Translations under genes and position numbers: made by a program | Origin: Podocnemis expansa | Taxonomy: Eukaryota; Chordata; Testudines; Podocnemididae | Assembly (NCBI GenBank): GCA_007922195.1 | Contig: ML682120.1 | Span: 389,899 to 453,898 of the forward strand | Reading direction: 5' to 3' | DNA: 64,000 nt | Shown: positions 11,338 to 22,934 of the stretch, piece after piece | Position numbering within the stretch: position 1 is the first letter of the stretch | How the letters are laid out: every line of letters begins with the position of its first letter | The notes under the pieces: model-generated | Seen by the model: the letters and a program-made list of their open reading frames with translations, nothing else | Databases searched by the model: none | Told to the model about the DNA's origin: nothing

Positions 11338-13452
11338 AGAATCATAGAATCATAGGGTTGGAAGGGACCTCATAGGTCATCTAGTCCAACCCCCTGCCAG
11401 AGGCAGGACCACTCCCACTAAACCATCCCAGTCATGGTTTTGTCCAGCTGGGCCTTAAACACCTCCAAAGATGGAGACTCCACCACCTCCCTTGGCAGCT
11501 CATTCCAAGGCTTCACCACTCTCCTAGTAAAAAAGTTTTTTCTAATATCCAGCCTCAACCTCCCAAACTGCAACTTGAGAACATTGCTCCTCGTTCTGTC
11601 CTCTGTTACTACCGAGAACAGTCAAGCTCCATCTTCCTTAGAGCATCCCTTCAAGTAGTTGAAGGTTGCTATCAAATCCCCCCTCAATCTTCTCTTCTGC
11701 AGACTAAATAAACCTAATGCTTTCAGTCTTTCCTCATAGGGTTTGTGCTCCAGCCCTTTAATCATTTTGGTTTCCCTCCTGTGAACTCTCTCTAGCATGT
11801 CCCTGTCCTTTTTGTAGTGGGGAGCCCAAAACTGAACACAGTATTCTAGATGTGGCCTTGCCAGTGCAGAATAGAGGGGAATGATCACATCCCTTGATCT
11901 GCTGGTAATACTTCTTTTGATGCAGCCCAGTATGCCATTGGCCTTTTTGGCAGCAAGAGCACACTGCTGACTCATATCTAGCTTCCCATCCACCATGACC
12001 CCCAGGTCCTTTTCTACACTGCTGCTACTTAGCTGAATGTTTCCCAGCCTGTAGCAGTGCATGGGGTTTTTCGTCCCACATGCAGGATTTTACACTTGTC
12101 CTTATTGAAGCTCATAAGATTTCTATTGGCCCACTGTTCCAATTTATCTAGGTCTCCCTGAATCCTGTCCTTGCCCTCCAACGTGTCTACTGGTCCCCCC
12201 AGCTTGGTGTCATCCGCAGACTTACTGAGAATGCAGTCTATTCCATCATCCAGATCATTGATGAAAATGTTGAACAGAACCGGCCCCAGGACCGACCCCT
12301 GGGGCACACCACTCGTTACTGCTTGCCAACTTGACATGGAGCCATTGATTCCTACACACTGAAACCGTTGATCTAGCCAGTTTTCTATCCACCTTATAGT
12401 CCACCTATCCAACCCATACTTCCTTAATTTGTCAATGAGAATGCTGTGGGAAACTGTATTAAAAGCCTTGCAAAAATCAAGGTATATCACATCAACGGTT
12501 CTTCCTGCATCCAGAAAACCAGTCATCTGATCATAGAAGGAGATGAGATTGGTCAGGCATGATTTATCCTTGGTAAATCCATGCTGACTGTTCCTGATCA
12601 CTTTATTTTCCTCTAAGTGTTTGAGGATGGATTCTTTGAGAATCTGCTCCATAATTTTTCCAGGGATTGAGGTAAGGCTGCCAGGTCTATAATTCCCTGG
12701 ATCCTCCTTTTTGCCTTTCTTGAAAATAGGCACTACATTTGCTTTTTTCCAATCCTCTGGCACCTCCCCCGTTCCCCATGAGTTTTGAAAGATAACAGCC
12801 AGTGGTGCTGCTATCTCATCGGCCAATTCCCTTAGCACTCTTGGATACAGTTCGTCTGGCCCCGTGGACTTGTGCACATCCAGCTTCTTTAAGCAGTCCC
12901 TAACCTGACCTTCTACCACCAAGGGCCTGTCTTCTTCTCTCCCATCTGCCACACCCATGGTAGTGGGCTGGGAATTGACCCTGCCTGTGAAAACCGAAGC
13001 AAAAAATGCATTGAGCACTTCAGCTTTTTCCTCATCCTCTGTCACAAGGATGCCTCCTCTATTCAGCAGGGGGCCTACACCATCCCTGATGCTCTTCTTG
13101 TTATTAACATACTTGTAGAACCCCTTCTTGTTATCCTTTACATCCCCCGCTAGCCGCAACTCCATCTGTCCTTTGGCCTTTCTGATTTTATCTCTGCACT
13201 CCCTAGCAATATCTTTATATGCCTCCTTGGTCATCTGACCAAGCTTGCACTTCCTGTAAGCTTCCTTTCTATGTTTAAGCTCAGAGCAGAGTTCCCTGCT
13301 AAGCCATTCTGGCTGCCTCACATGTTTGTTCTTTCTCCTAATTGGAATTGCAACTTCCTGTGCCCTTAGCAGTGTTTCTTTAAAATATAACCAACTCTCT
13401 TGGACTCCTTTCCCCTTCAGATTAGCTTCCCAAGGGATCCTGCCCATCATGA
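11338..13452 (-). mobile_element. CR1 LINE, 5'-truncated, broken ORF2
   Basis: The 3' end (11338-11400) is the canonical CR1 tail with ATTCTATG-type units. Reading the minus strand, ORF2 is open for 473 codons from 13450 to 12029 and covers the reverse transcriptase. Motifs include [51 protein letters not shown] and an altered catalytic box SADDTKLGG in place of FADD. A frameshift near 12045 passes the C-terminal part to another frame (12062-11622). Endonuclease and ORF1 are missing. It is inserted in the intron of the minus-strand beta-protein pseudogene and cannot mobilise itself. Confidence 0.9.
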
Positions 13453-13470
13453 ATCATGAATCCCCTAGAT

Positions 13471-14626
13471 CAGTGCTTCCCAACCTTTTCTCTGCCGTGG
13501 CACACCTTGATACCTTCACATTTTTTGAGGCACACCACTATTAAAGAACTCATGAATATTCAAATTAAATTACTTATGAATATTCATGAACCATGGCACA
13601 GTGTTTCAGAAACTCTGCTATGTAGAGTAGTAGGGGTAGCAGAGCAGGGTTGGCAAAAGAGGGGAGGTCAGGAGTCATGTGCAGTGGCAGGAGTGAGTGT
13701 GGGGAGCACAGCAGGGCAGGGGTGGCAAAAGAGGACAAGGGCAGCCATGTGGGGAACAGCACAAGGGTGGCAAGAGAGGAGAGAGGAAGGGAGAACACGA
13801 GTGGCTTTGTGGGGAGGGTGGGGGGGGAGCCTGGGGAGTGAGAAGGTAGGGCAGGGGAGCATGACGCAGCACCCACTTCCCCCTTCTCCACAGTGGCTCT
13901 CTGCCACCCAGGGCAAGTCCTCACCCCACTGCTGCCCCCTCCCACCCCAGTGGGTCCTGTCCACCCCTCCCCCAGCCCCCACTGCCTGTGATGGACCCAC
14001 TCATCACTGCAGGGGCAGAACTAGCCCTCCAGCCCCCAGCTACAGCCGCCCCACACTCAGCCACCCCACCCCCCAGCTGCATCTCCCCCAACCAAACAGC
14101 AATCCCACAACCCCAGCTACACACCGTCTGCTACACATCCACTCACCTCTGCTACACACACATACCTGCCACACACAACCCCCAGCAGCCCTCCCCCCCC
14201 CAAGTCTTTACCTGAGCTGTTTGCAGGCTGCTGACACAAGCTGCTCTGCCCTGTAGGGGGAGATTGACACACTCCCAGCCTCCCACCCCTCTCTGCCAGC
14301 TGGGCCTAAGGTGAAGCCACCAGAATGCTGTGTTCAGGCTGCTCCTGCTATTTTTAGGGGGACCCCTGGAACTCCACGTTTGGGTGCCTTCCTCTATTTT
14401 TAGGGAGTCCAGAAGGCTGCCTGGCTAAATATAGGGGTCCCTGGAACTGTGTTCTGGTGCCTTCCCCCTTACTTTAACCCCTGCCTTTTCTCAGCCCTGC
14501 GCAGTCCATGTGGCTGGGCTGAGCAGGGAGGGAACTTTAACTCCAGCTCTCAGGGATACTTGCGGCGCACTTTGAGTGTTGCTGTGGCACACCAGTGTGC
14601 CCTGGCACACTGGTTGGGAACCACTG
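13471..14626. mobile_element. Non-autonomous hAT transposon (TSD CCCTAGAT)
   Basis: Ends CAGTGCTTCCCAACC and GGTTGGGAACCACTG are inverted repeats. Exact 8-bp duplications CCCTAGAT occupy 13463-13470 and 14627-14634. The 1156-bp element has GC-rich contents without a transposase frame. A 196-bp relative lies at 37253-37448. Confidence 0.9.
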
Positions 14627-14757
14627 CCCTAGATGAATATGAAGAATGCCTTCATCCCTGACAAAAATTGCAAAAAGTTTGTTCATGATTGTTAATTAAA
14701 AATAAGCCATTCTGTGACATTTCTAGATTTTACAAAGAAATTGAGTCAAATTAGATT

Positions 14758-14830
14758 GATCTAGTTCACGAAGGAAATAAATTGCAGAGAAACCTTTAGA
14801 AGAGTCCTGTGTCATGACTGCTTTTATATA
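14758..14830 (-). promoter_or_regulatory. TATA box and ghost exon 1 of the minus-strand beta-protein pseudogene
   Basis: The minus strand reads TATATAAAAG (14821-14830). About 65 bases downstream is the exon-1/donor region, homologous to the one at 20237. Where the working copy has CTGGGTAAGT, this copy reads CTAGATCAAT, so the GT donor is lost. Confidence 0.55.
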
Positions 14831-14839
14831 GCTTCTGGG

Positions 14840-17250
14840 ACTGCCTGTAGGATTTGCAATGCCTCTGGTACAGAAGGTCCTAATTAGGAAACAGATTTGA
14901 TTGCTTTGGTAAATCCTCTTTTCAGCGTGGCTGTTTTCCTCAGGGTTTTTTAATTTTTGGGCTACTCTTAACCTCAGACAGCATGAGATGCATGCCGTCA
15001 CATTTCACAGCTTTCGTTCATCTTAAAATTTTATACAACAACTGCATTCCTCATGTCACTACACTGACTTTCTTGGTATTGCAATAGGAATGATTCAAAT
15101 ATACATCAGTAGCATAGCTGGCCGCCATGAACAAAAATAGAGTTTCATCCTTTCGATCCATGTTGGTCATGGTGAGGGGTATTGGGCAGTTCATTCTCAA
15201 TCTTCCATGAAAGAGGGAGCCATTTTTCCGCTTTCTCAGCTCGTCCTTCTCTACAATCAAATCCAATTCCCTTTGCAATCAATAGAATCATTCCATTGCC
15301 TCCAGTGTATTTCCTATCAGAACCTTAAGTCTGAAATTCTTCCTTTGGCAGAGGGATAGTACAATGGCTATGGAAAAATATTAACTCCACTTTAAACTTT
15401 CCAGCTAGGTCATACCATTAATTTAAATGAAGCATAGACCCTCTTAATGGCCCTCTTCCCATGGCTGAATTTCATCTTAACATGATAAAAATTGACCTAA
15501 CTTTGTTCTACCACTTGTGTGACCAGTGCTGTCTCAAAGAGCTGCCAAGATCAAATTTCTTCATAGGTTAAAGGGAGGGATGGTAGGTAGGGAAAGGAAG
15601 CAGAACTCATTTGTAGAAAGCTTTTTACTTTAGTCATGGAACATGGGCCCTCTCAGAAACCACCTCCCCATCATTTAGCAGCCAAGATTCTGAAGTCTTG
15701 AAAACCCTGGCAGTTGACTGAGTCCAGAAAGAAGCCATGGAAAGCCATGGCAGTTGACTGAGTCCAGAAAGAAGCCAACATGGAAATCGTGCATTTTGGT
15801 GAAGGAGGAGATGGCTATAGAATGCAATTTGACAGAAAGTCTCACTAGTCTTAGATTATGTTGCAGAAAATTTTCCTGCAAGAAACAGCATGTTATTAAA
15901 GTATAAAATATATCAAGAAAACTGTGTTCTATATCCAGGGAAAAAAGGCAAAAATGTCTTCCTTTGATTTTCAGGCCTTCAGCTTCTTTGAAGTTGAAAC
16001 AATTGTGCTGATTTACACCAAGAAAGCACCTTCATTATTCAATAAAAATAGTTTTAAAAAATACTAAATGAAAATCTAACTTGGAATAAATATTAAATAG
16101 ATGCAAATTCTGTGACTTTAAATCATTATTTGATTAAGGGAATGGCCTCCAATTTTTAAAGTGACTTGGCCTCCATTTTTTCAAGTGACTCTGTTACTCA
16201 ATGCACAAGCATATAATCCCAGTAATAATTAATATTTGAACAGGGGAACCCTTTGCATATGTGAAACACTAAATGAGTGTTTGTGAGGGCTGAAGACTGT
16301 CCAGCCTTAACACCAGTACCATCCCTGTTGTTTAGGCATAGATGAAGAGGCACAATGAGGTGAAGGTTACTTGAGGGTCAGTTGCAGAAACAGGAAAAAC
16401 AACATATCTGACTTTTTCTATCACAAATTAAGCCCAAGGCTCATCCCTGATACAGTCCATTACAATACAAGGTTAGTACCACATCTTGTCATAAAATGTG
16501 TACATCCTTGGATCTAAGCCTCAGCACTAAAAAACTAACTAATGCTATGTTCCACTTCATCTGTGTAATCTTTATACATGAGAAACATACTTTCTCCAAA
16601 AGAATTACTAGTTGCCAACTATATTTTGTGTGCTACTATTTCTTTCCTTGGAAATATATCTCTCTAACGTATGCCTCAACAGATAATACTTTTGTGGTCA
16701 CAATGATGTCCAGTTTTACCATCTGGTAACCTAGCTCCATTGCAGAAATGTAATGGAGGACTGCCCTCTGGTGACCAAAAGTAAAATTGCTGGTGCTTAG
16801 CTGTGAGCCAATTTTGTCCACCCCTGTGGTAATGGGTCACAATAATGCAATGGTAATGAATTATTTCAGGATTGTGAAAAGAGGTGCAGAGCTGGTTGCC
16901 TCTTTAACATTGTCTTTTTTTATACACAATGATGATAATTGTACGAAGGAATTACAATCATGTATATTTGAAGTGTGTATATGTGTAGTGTAGGAATAAA
17001 ACGCTAATAGAATTCAAATGGGAAAACTTCTGGTACAATATAATTTAAATGTGCTCAATTGCAAATACCCACCACTGAGCCAACTCCTTCAAATAAAGGG
17101 AGTTAAAGTGGATTGCAAAACTGTTGAGGGTTGATCACTGTTTACATTTAAATCAGAAGTTTTTTGTTTTTGTTTTTTACCATAAAGTTCCCCCAAAACA
17201 TCACCAAAACAAAAATTTAAAAATCCAGATTGACCCTGTCTAAGCGGTAC
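14840..17250 (-). other. Upstream flank of the minus-strand beta-protein unit
   Basis: No gene is seen. The text near 15035-15110 aligns with 20515-20580, upstream of the first EDMTF gene. Near 16155-16200 it carries the shared upstream block in reverse (AAGTGACTCTGTTACTCA). A short tandem duplication (GCCATGGCAGTTGACTGAGTCCAGAAAGAAGCCA type, period 36-38) lies at about 15705-15780. Confidence 0.45.
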
Positions 17251-17900
17251 TCTCAGGTCACTGAGAAGTCATGCATGGTAAATGTCCAGTAGGATTTTGT
17301 AGACCAAAGTTAATATTTGGCATGAATAACTCCAACTATTGTGATTTTTTTTATTCTGCCAGCCACTCCCTGTCTGACGTGCCTCTGTCCACCTCTGTGG
17401 CAAACAGGTATAATTATATCTTTTATGGTGGATTGTCTGAGGCTTCCGCTGATCTAAGCTTTTCAAAGCACTTCAAAAACACTCACCAAGTTTTATATAC
17501 CAAAAGACATGTATTATTATAGTAATAATAACTTTTTACTGCAGTTAGGTGTTCCAAAAGCAAAGATCCGATTCACTTTAAAAATTCATGTCAAGATCTA
17601 AGATGTCATTCCAGTACTCAGAACATGATTCCTACTCTCTGAAATTAGGCCTCTTTGATTTTCATTCAGTGTACTTATTAAATACAGCCAAAGTTCAAAG
17701 ATGCTTAGGATTTCTGAAACTTAAGTTGGAAATACTTTCAATTAAGGATGTTAAGAATATGCAGTGCTTATGGGGAGACACTAGGCTGCTTTTAAACCAC
17801 AGGAGTACAGTAGAGAGTCAGAGGAATGGTCTATTTCCTGGCATTCCTCACCTAGAACACATCAAGTGCTTTTTACTAAACAGTAACCTGACGGCTGAAT
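17250..17900 (+). other. Orphan plus-strand EDC-unit flank
   Basis: Homologous to the upstream flanks at 25560-25990 and 35880-36230, including the block around 17570 (TTCACTTTAAAAATTCATG). It runs into the 3' flank of the minus-strand EDMTF gene without any promoter or coding exon, so it is a gene-less unit fragment. Confidence 0.5.
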
Positions 17901-18236
17901 ATGTCTAAAGTTTCTGAACAGAAAGAAATACCAAAGACCCTACTGTGTTTAGTTGGTACAAAGAAGGAACCACAGAAGTATTACCTCTCTTCTGATTAAC
18001 AGACTCTTTGCACTGCAAGGCTTGACTGGGACTTAAGTAGTCCCTGCTTCCCTGCACAGGAGTGAATTTTTGCCCACAGGACCAGATTTATATAGTTCTT
18101 AAGGTATACCACTTCCACTGATTTCAACCAGTGTTAGGCACCTATGCAGTTCTGTGAATTTGGGCTGCAGTGATTGACAAATAAGGAATGGAGCGAAAAG
18201 GAAAAGCAGAAGGCTGATATTATGATGCAGAATCAC

Positions 18237-18242
18237 TTTAAT
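18237..18242 (-). terminator. Likely poly(A) signal of the first EDMTF gene
   Basis: The minus strand reads ATTAAA within TTCACATTAAAGTGATTCTGCAT, closely matching the plus-strand signals at 28942 and 46474 and the minus-strand one at 50647. Conservation across four copies supports it. The predicted 3' UTR is about 690 bases. Confidence 0.6.
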
Positions 18243-18926
18243 GTGAACAAAAGGAGGAGCACACAGAAACAGATGGAAAAAATGCTGACAAGTATTTTTA
18301 GAATTTCAAGAAGTGTATGACAAACATCGGCTCCAAGATGATGTCTTTCACACCAGATGATCTTTCTTCAGAGCAGCAGTAGTATCTGACAATCACGTCT
18401 GGTTTGCCATAATTTTAATGCACTTGCTTTATCCCAGTCAGACTCAAATGAGACAAAATACAGTAAAAGCAAAGGACAAAACTGCTTTTTCAGTACACAT
18501 CAGTTGTAGCAATGTTGAAGCTAGAGGCAAATGGGACATATTCATGGAAAGACTAAGACCACAGGGACTTTTTCTGATTAACATTAAGATCTCTTCACAT
18601 GACTCTTAAAGAAGCTTCCGAGTGAATGTCAATGTTACATTGTACCAGTTTAAAGGCCCATGCATCATCAACAATGCCAGAATAGCCTAAAGGGCCTTTG
18701 TGAAATTGGGATTCAGGCCTTCAGATAATTAGAGAGGAAGCAGAGAATACAAGAACTAATACTCACAAAGCATAATTTGTAAATACAGATATGAGACAAA
18801 TTTACAGAACTGCTAAGCAATCACAGTCCTGAGGGAGCAGTGATGAAGGCATTGCCCAAACTGTCAGACATAAATCCATATCATTTTTTCATTGCCTACT
18901 TGGTCCTTGGGCTATTTCTGCTGACT

Positions 18927-19169
18927 TTAACATGGCCAACATTTTCCATAGCCATAGCCACACCCATGCCCCCATCGGGAATAATAAGGGTAGTAGCCAC
19001 CATCATTGTAGCCCCACCCACATCCGTAGGGTCTACAATAACCCCATGGCCTATAGCAGCCATAATGGCCTCCATAGCCACCCCACCCACCATAATGGCC
19101 TCCGTAACCACCCCAGCCACAGGGCTTACAGCTCCAGTGATGAGAAATCTTTTGGTGGTGGAAAGTCAT
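18927..19169 (-). CDS. EDMTF: EDMTF-like epidermal differentiation protein (80 aa)
   Basis: This is a predicted small structural protein of cornifying epidermis. The start is the ATG at 19169, chosen because the frame upstream runs through a TTTCAG acceptor (exon 2 begins at 19190), as in all EDC genes. The N-terminus MTFHHQKISHHWSC gives the family its name (Epidermal Differentiation protein starting with MTF) and is His-rich. Residues 18-40 contain a duplicated GGWGGYGGHYG unit. The tail is rich in Gly, Tyr and Trp (RPWGYCRPYG, GGYYPYYSRWG) and ends KCWPC. It has no membrane segment or catalytic motif. Scattered cysteines suggest disulphide cross-linking. The transcription unit runs from the TATA box at 20304 to about 18237 with a 1046-bp intron. 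It is uninterrupted and probably functional. Family assignment is by pattern only. Confidence 0.82.
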   Translation of the reverse strand: MTFHHQKISHHWSCKPCGWGGYGGHYGGWGGYGGHYGCYRPWGYCRPYGCGWGYNDGGYYPYYSRWGHGCGYGYGKCWPC

Positions 19170-20236
19170 CTTTTTGAGTTGGAGGAACAGCTGAAACACA
19201 CAGCAGGGGAAAAAGTGAACATAATGCATTAGACACAATGGAATGACAAGCACAAAGCCCAGTTACGATTGTAATAAGAGCCATCAAGAGACAGAGAAGA
19301 ATGATGACCGGGACCTTCATTTCCAGGCTTTATTTTGCACCCCATTTCCTGCATTCACTCCACTGGCACAGTCTCCTTCCTAACTGGCCCCTTTGAATCT
19401 GTCTCAATCCTCTTGCCCAAGAAACACTAATTGAAGTAAGTAAAGATATAATATATACTAATTCTCTCATCTATGATATGGACTTTTATTCCCTTTTATA
19501 AGACATTCACAGAAAGTAGTGTCAAATTTATTAAGAAGTTTTCTTGTGAGTATTTGATCTCAGCACCCAAGTTTTTTCTCTTCAGAATTAGAATGAAACT
19601 TTGGTTTCTAAACTGTGTGAGTCAGTAATAATTCCTAATGAATTATTGGAAAATATTGTTTTCTCAATACGAAACACTAGCAAGCAAACCTGAGGTAGGT
19701 GAAATTGGCTCAATTACTCTGATTTCAAAGAAGTTTTGCTAATTTAACCCACCAAAGATGTGCATCTAAAATTATCAGTAGATTGCTTTTAGACCACCAG
19801 AATTCTCATACTAGACCTGCCCACTGGTCTTTTTAGCTCAGTATCCTCTCTCAAGGAATGTTGAGTACCAACCACTTCTGCATAAACTATGAGAATTTAG
19901 AATTGGTCATTTCTAGAATAAATTAGTGTAGTTTCTTCCAAAAACCACTTAGTTAAAGTTAAGATATAAGATTTTTCAAACCAAGACCAAAGGGAATCCA
20001 AATCTCTATTTCTAATTAAGAGTAACAGAAATTAGCTGTAAGAGACACACGTTATTCTGCAGATCTTACCTATAACTACTAAACTATGAATCCACCAATG
20101 ACTGCAACTTCAGAGCTTCAAAAATCTGGACAAACTTCTTAGCAATGCTAAGAATCAAGTCTATGTGCAATATTCACTCCTAACTCACTAATATTACACT
20201 GCCACAGTTTGAGAGAGAGATTCAAATCAGACTTAC

Positions 20237-20304
20237 CCAGTACACCAAAGAAAGTAAGTCAGAAGAAGTGGCTAAAAGAGATGTGACTCTTCAGAGGTTT
20301 TATA
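20237..20304 (-). promoter_or_regulatory. EDMTF: TATA box and non-coding exon 1 of the first EDMTF gene
   Basis: The minus strand reads TATAAAA at 20304-20298. Exon 1, starting near 20270, ends at 20237 with a consensus donor CTGG/GTAAGT. The intron spans 20236-19191 and ends TTTCAG. Exon 1 has no ATG-initiated frame of note, as expected for EDC genes. Confidence 0.72.
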
Positions 20305-20319
20305 CTGTTCCTCAAACCA

Positions 20320-21600
20320 CCTGAATGATCTGAGACACCATTTGGGCATGAGGTTTTTATTAGTCACACAAGTAATTTTGTCGCACATGACACTGTCAAC
20401 TTTCGTAATTGTTTTCCTCAGGCCTTGGGAATATTAGTCTGTTCTCAACACACCTAGAACAACATGCCTACTATACCCTTCAGGTTTCTGTTCATATTAA
20501 AATATATGGACAAACTACATTCCTAGTATCATTCTTCTGACTTCATGGACATTACAGTGGGAATGAATACGGAATAAATTTAGAGCTTGACTTGTGTCTT
20601 AGCATCACACACAGGAACGCAATCTGGTCATTTAAATTAAATCCAGTATTGGTTAGGGTCATTCTCGCATTTTCTGAAGACTTGGGAAGCTTTGTTCTTT
20701 TTATGCAGAACATCTACCCATAATAGATCTGACCCAATGAATCCTGAAATGAATGGTAGTCACACAGCGAGATGTTCAGGAGTCCCTCTGACACAACAGC
20801 CCTGGCAGAGGGGCAGTAAAAGACCTATAACCACCCATGATCCACTTACACATTCAAAAGCAATTCTTCTCAGATATTTAAGTTTGCACAGACTTTTGTG
20901 CTGTCTCTGTGCCCTGGAGTAAATTTCACCTGATGATGATTAGAAATACAACTCTCAACAGAGCTCCCCTTGTGCTACTGATGTTGTGGGCTTACCATGA
21001 TCATAATGATAAAGCTACACTATTGCTGGGTTGCTCATTGTTCATGCTGACGTTTGGTGGCATCATGTTTTATAAAGACTTTGAGTTATGACATTGAACT
21101 TGTATGACGCATCAGCCACATCTCTGTACATCAGCAGCTAAAAAACCTTGGATCTTATGAGGACATGCAATCTAGATAACCCAGAAGAAGCACAGGGGAG
21201 ATGGAGAAAAGGCATCACTGGCCAAACAGAAGAAGATTATGGGATGAGAATAGGCTATAGACTTTGACTACGATATGCTTCTGGAGCCTTCTTCTGTGCA
21301 ATGTGTTCCAGCTATAATACTTAAAGTATTGGATGCTCTGCAAACAGTGGTTCCTCTAACCCAGGAAAAAAGGAAGAGCATTTCTTTGATTTTTGGTTGC
21401 CATGGTATCCAACAGAGCTGAAACCATTTACACCAGTTAAGGATATCATCCATAAATTATACAGGGGATAGTTAATTCAAACAAGAAACACATAGCTGCT
21501 CTTTGGTAAAAGTTAAGTAGCCCTTTTTCCAAGAAATTGCTATCCAAGTAAAACCTCAAAAGAAAAGAACTTGAAATGGATTTTTAAAGTGGTCCTATTA
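20320..21600 (-). other. Upstream flank of the first EDMTF gene
   Basis: Intergenic, AT-rich, with no gene seen. It aligns piecewise with 52740-53870 (upstream of the third minus-strand unit), including AAGAAAATGGA-type and TTTGATTTT(T/A)G blocks near 21390. It carries the shared upstream block near 21575. Confidence 0.45.
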
Positions 21601-21605
21601 TCAGA

Positions 21606-22190
21606 ACATAGACTCATAGACTCTAAGGTCAGAAGGGACCAATATAATCACCTGGTCTGACCTCCTGCATAGTGCAAGCCACAAAACCTCACCGACCCAC
21701 TCCTACAATGAACCTCAAACCCATAACTGAGCTATTAAAGTCCTCAAATCATGATTTAAAGATTTGAATATAGACAATCAACCAGCAAGTGAACCATGCC
21801 CAATGCTACAGAGGAAGGCAAAAAATTCCCAGCGCCCAAGCCAATCTGCCCTGGGGGAAAATTCTTTCCCGACCCCAAATATGGTGATCAGTTAAACCCT
21901 GAGCATGAGGGCAAGTCCACAACAGCCAGTCAAGAAGAACTTCTCTGTCATAACTCAGAACCCACTCGATCAAATGCCCCTTTCCATGTCCCTATCATAC
22001 CCATCATCAGTAGTAAAAGACAGACAATGGCCAAGCTACACTGTCCATCATATCATTCCCTCCATAAACTTATCAAGCTCAGTTTTGAAGGCACCTAAGG
22101 TTTTTGCCCCCACCACTTCCCTTGGTAGACTATTCCAGAACTTTACTCCTCTGATGGTTAGGAATCTGCATCTAACATGGGCAACTTTCA
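21606..22190 (-). mobile_element. CR1 LINE 3' fragment (older subfamily)
   Basis: The reverse strand ends with the CR1-type tail seen here as TCATAGACTCTAAGGTCAGA, and includes the C-terminal reverse transcriptase region near 22090-22160. Many mutations and indels show it is older than the CR1 at 38282. Confidence 0.75.
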
Positions 22191-22934
22191 AGAAAAAAAA
22201 ATAAATGTTACAATCATACAACAGTTTGGATGTGTAAAACTTCAGTGAGGATTTTTAAAGTACTTTGATATCACAAGTTCTATAAAAACTTCATAACAAC
22301 CTTCAAGAGTTTTGTCCCATTTTATGTTCAGATAAACAGAGGCACATGAGGTTGAAAGTCTCTCAAGGAGTCAGTCAGTGTAGCTGCAGAAATAAAAGCC
22401 AATTGTCCTGACAACTTATTATATGTTGTCCTCTGAAACTAACACCATTAGATTGAATCACAAAGACGTTAGTAAAGTGGGGTGTTGTCCTGTTAATAAT
22501 TTCTATTATTTTGGCTTCCTAATATGCAATTTACTGTAATTGATACAGAGATTCAATTTTGTTTATGTTTTGTTTGGCTCACTTCTTAATTAATTATCTT
22601 CTGACAGACATATTAGGAAAAGCAAACAAGATAATGTTATAATTTACTTTAATTTTGCCTTCTTTATACACGGTGATAAAAATTTCCCAAGAGACTAGCA
22701 AGTGTATAAATTGCATAGTTTTTTACTGGTGGTGTAGGACCATAAAGTTCCACATAGAATTCAAATACCAAAAACACTGTGATTAAACATTGGGTTTGTT
22801 CATTGATCTCAGGATGACTATGACCCACCAATGTGATATGACCATGAAAAAAGGCTAATATAATCCCAAAATGCATCAGGTGATGAATTTTCAGTAGAAA
22901 CAGAAAAGAATTTGTACCATTATACATGACACTG

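Noticed and set aside
13574..14256. 266-codon and shorter frames at 13.5-14.3 kb
   Set aside because: Inside the hAT element with exact CCCTAGAT duplications; His/Pro/Thr-rich low complexity, no transposase motifs.
17250..17900. Open frames of 83 and 106 codons as genes
   Set aside because: The sequence aligns with non-coding flanks at 25.6 and 35.9 kb, where the frames are not conserved.
18840..19232. 130-codon plus-strand frame rich in Ala/Thr/Pro
   Set aside because: Antisense shadow of the EDMTF Gly/Tyr repeats. Similar shadows occur at 27958-28398 and 51339-51668. None has the EDC splice structure on its own strand.
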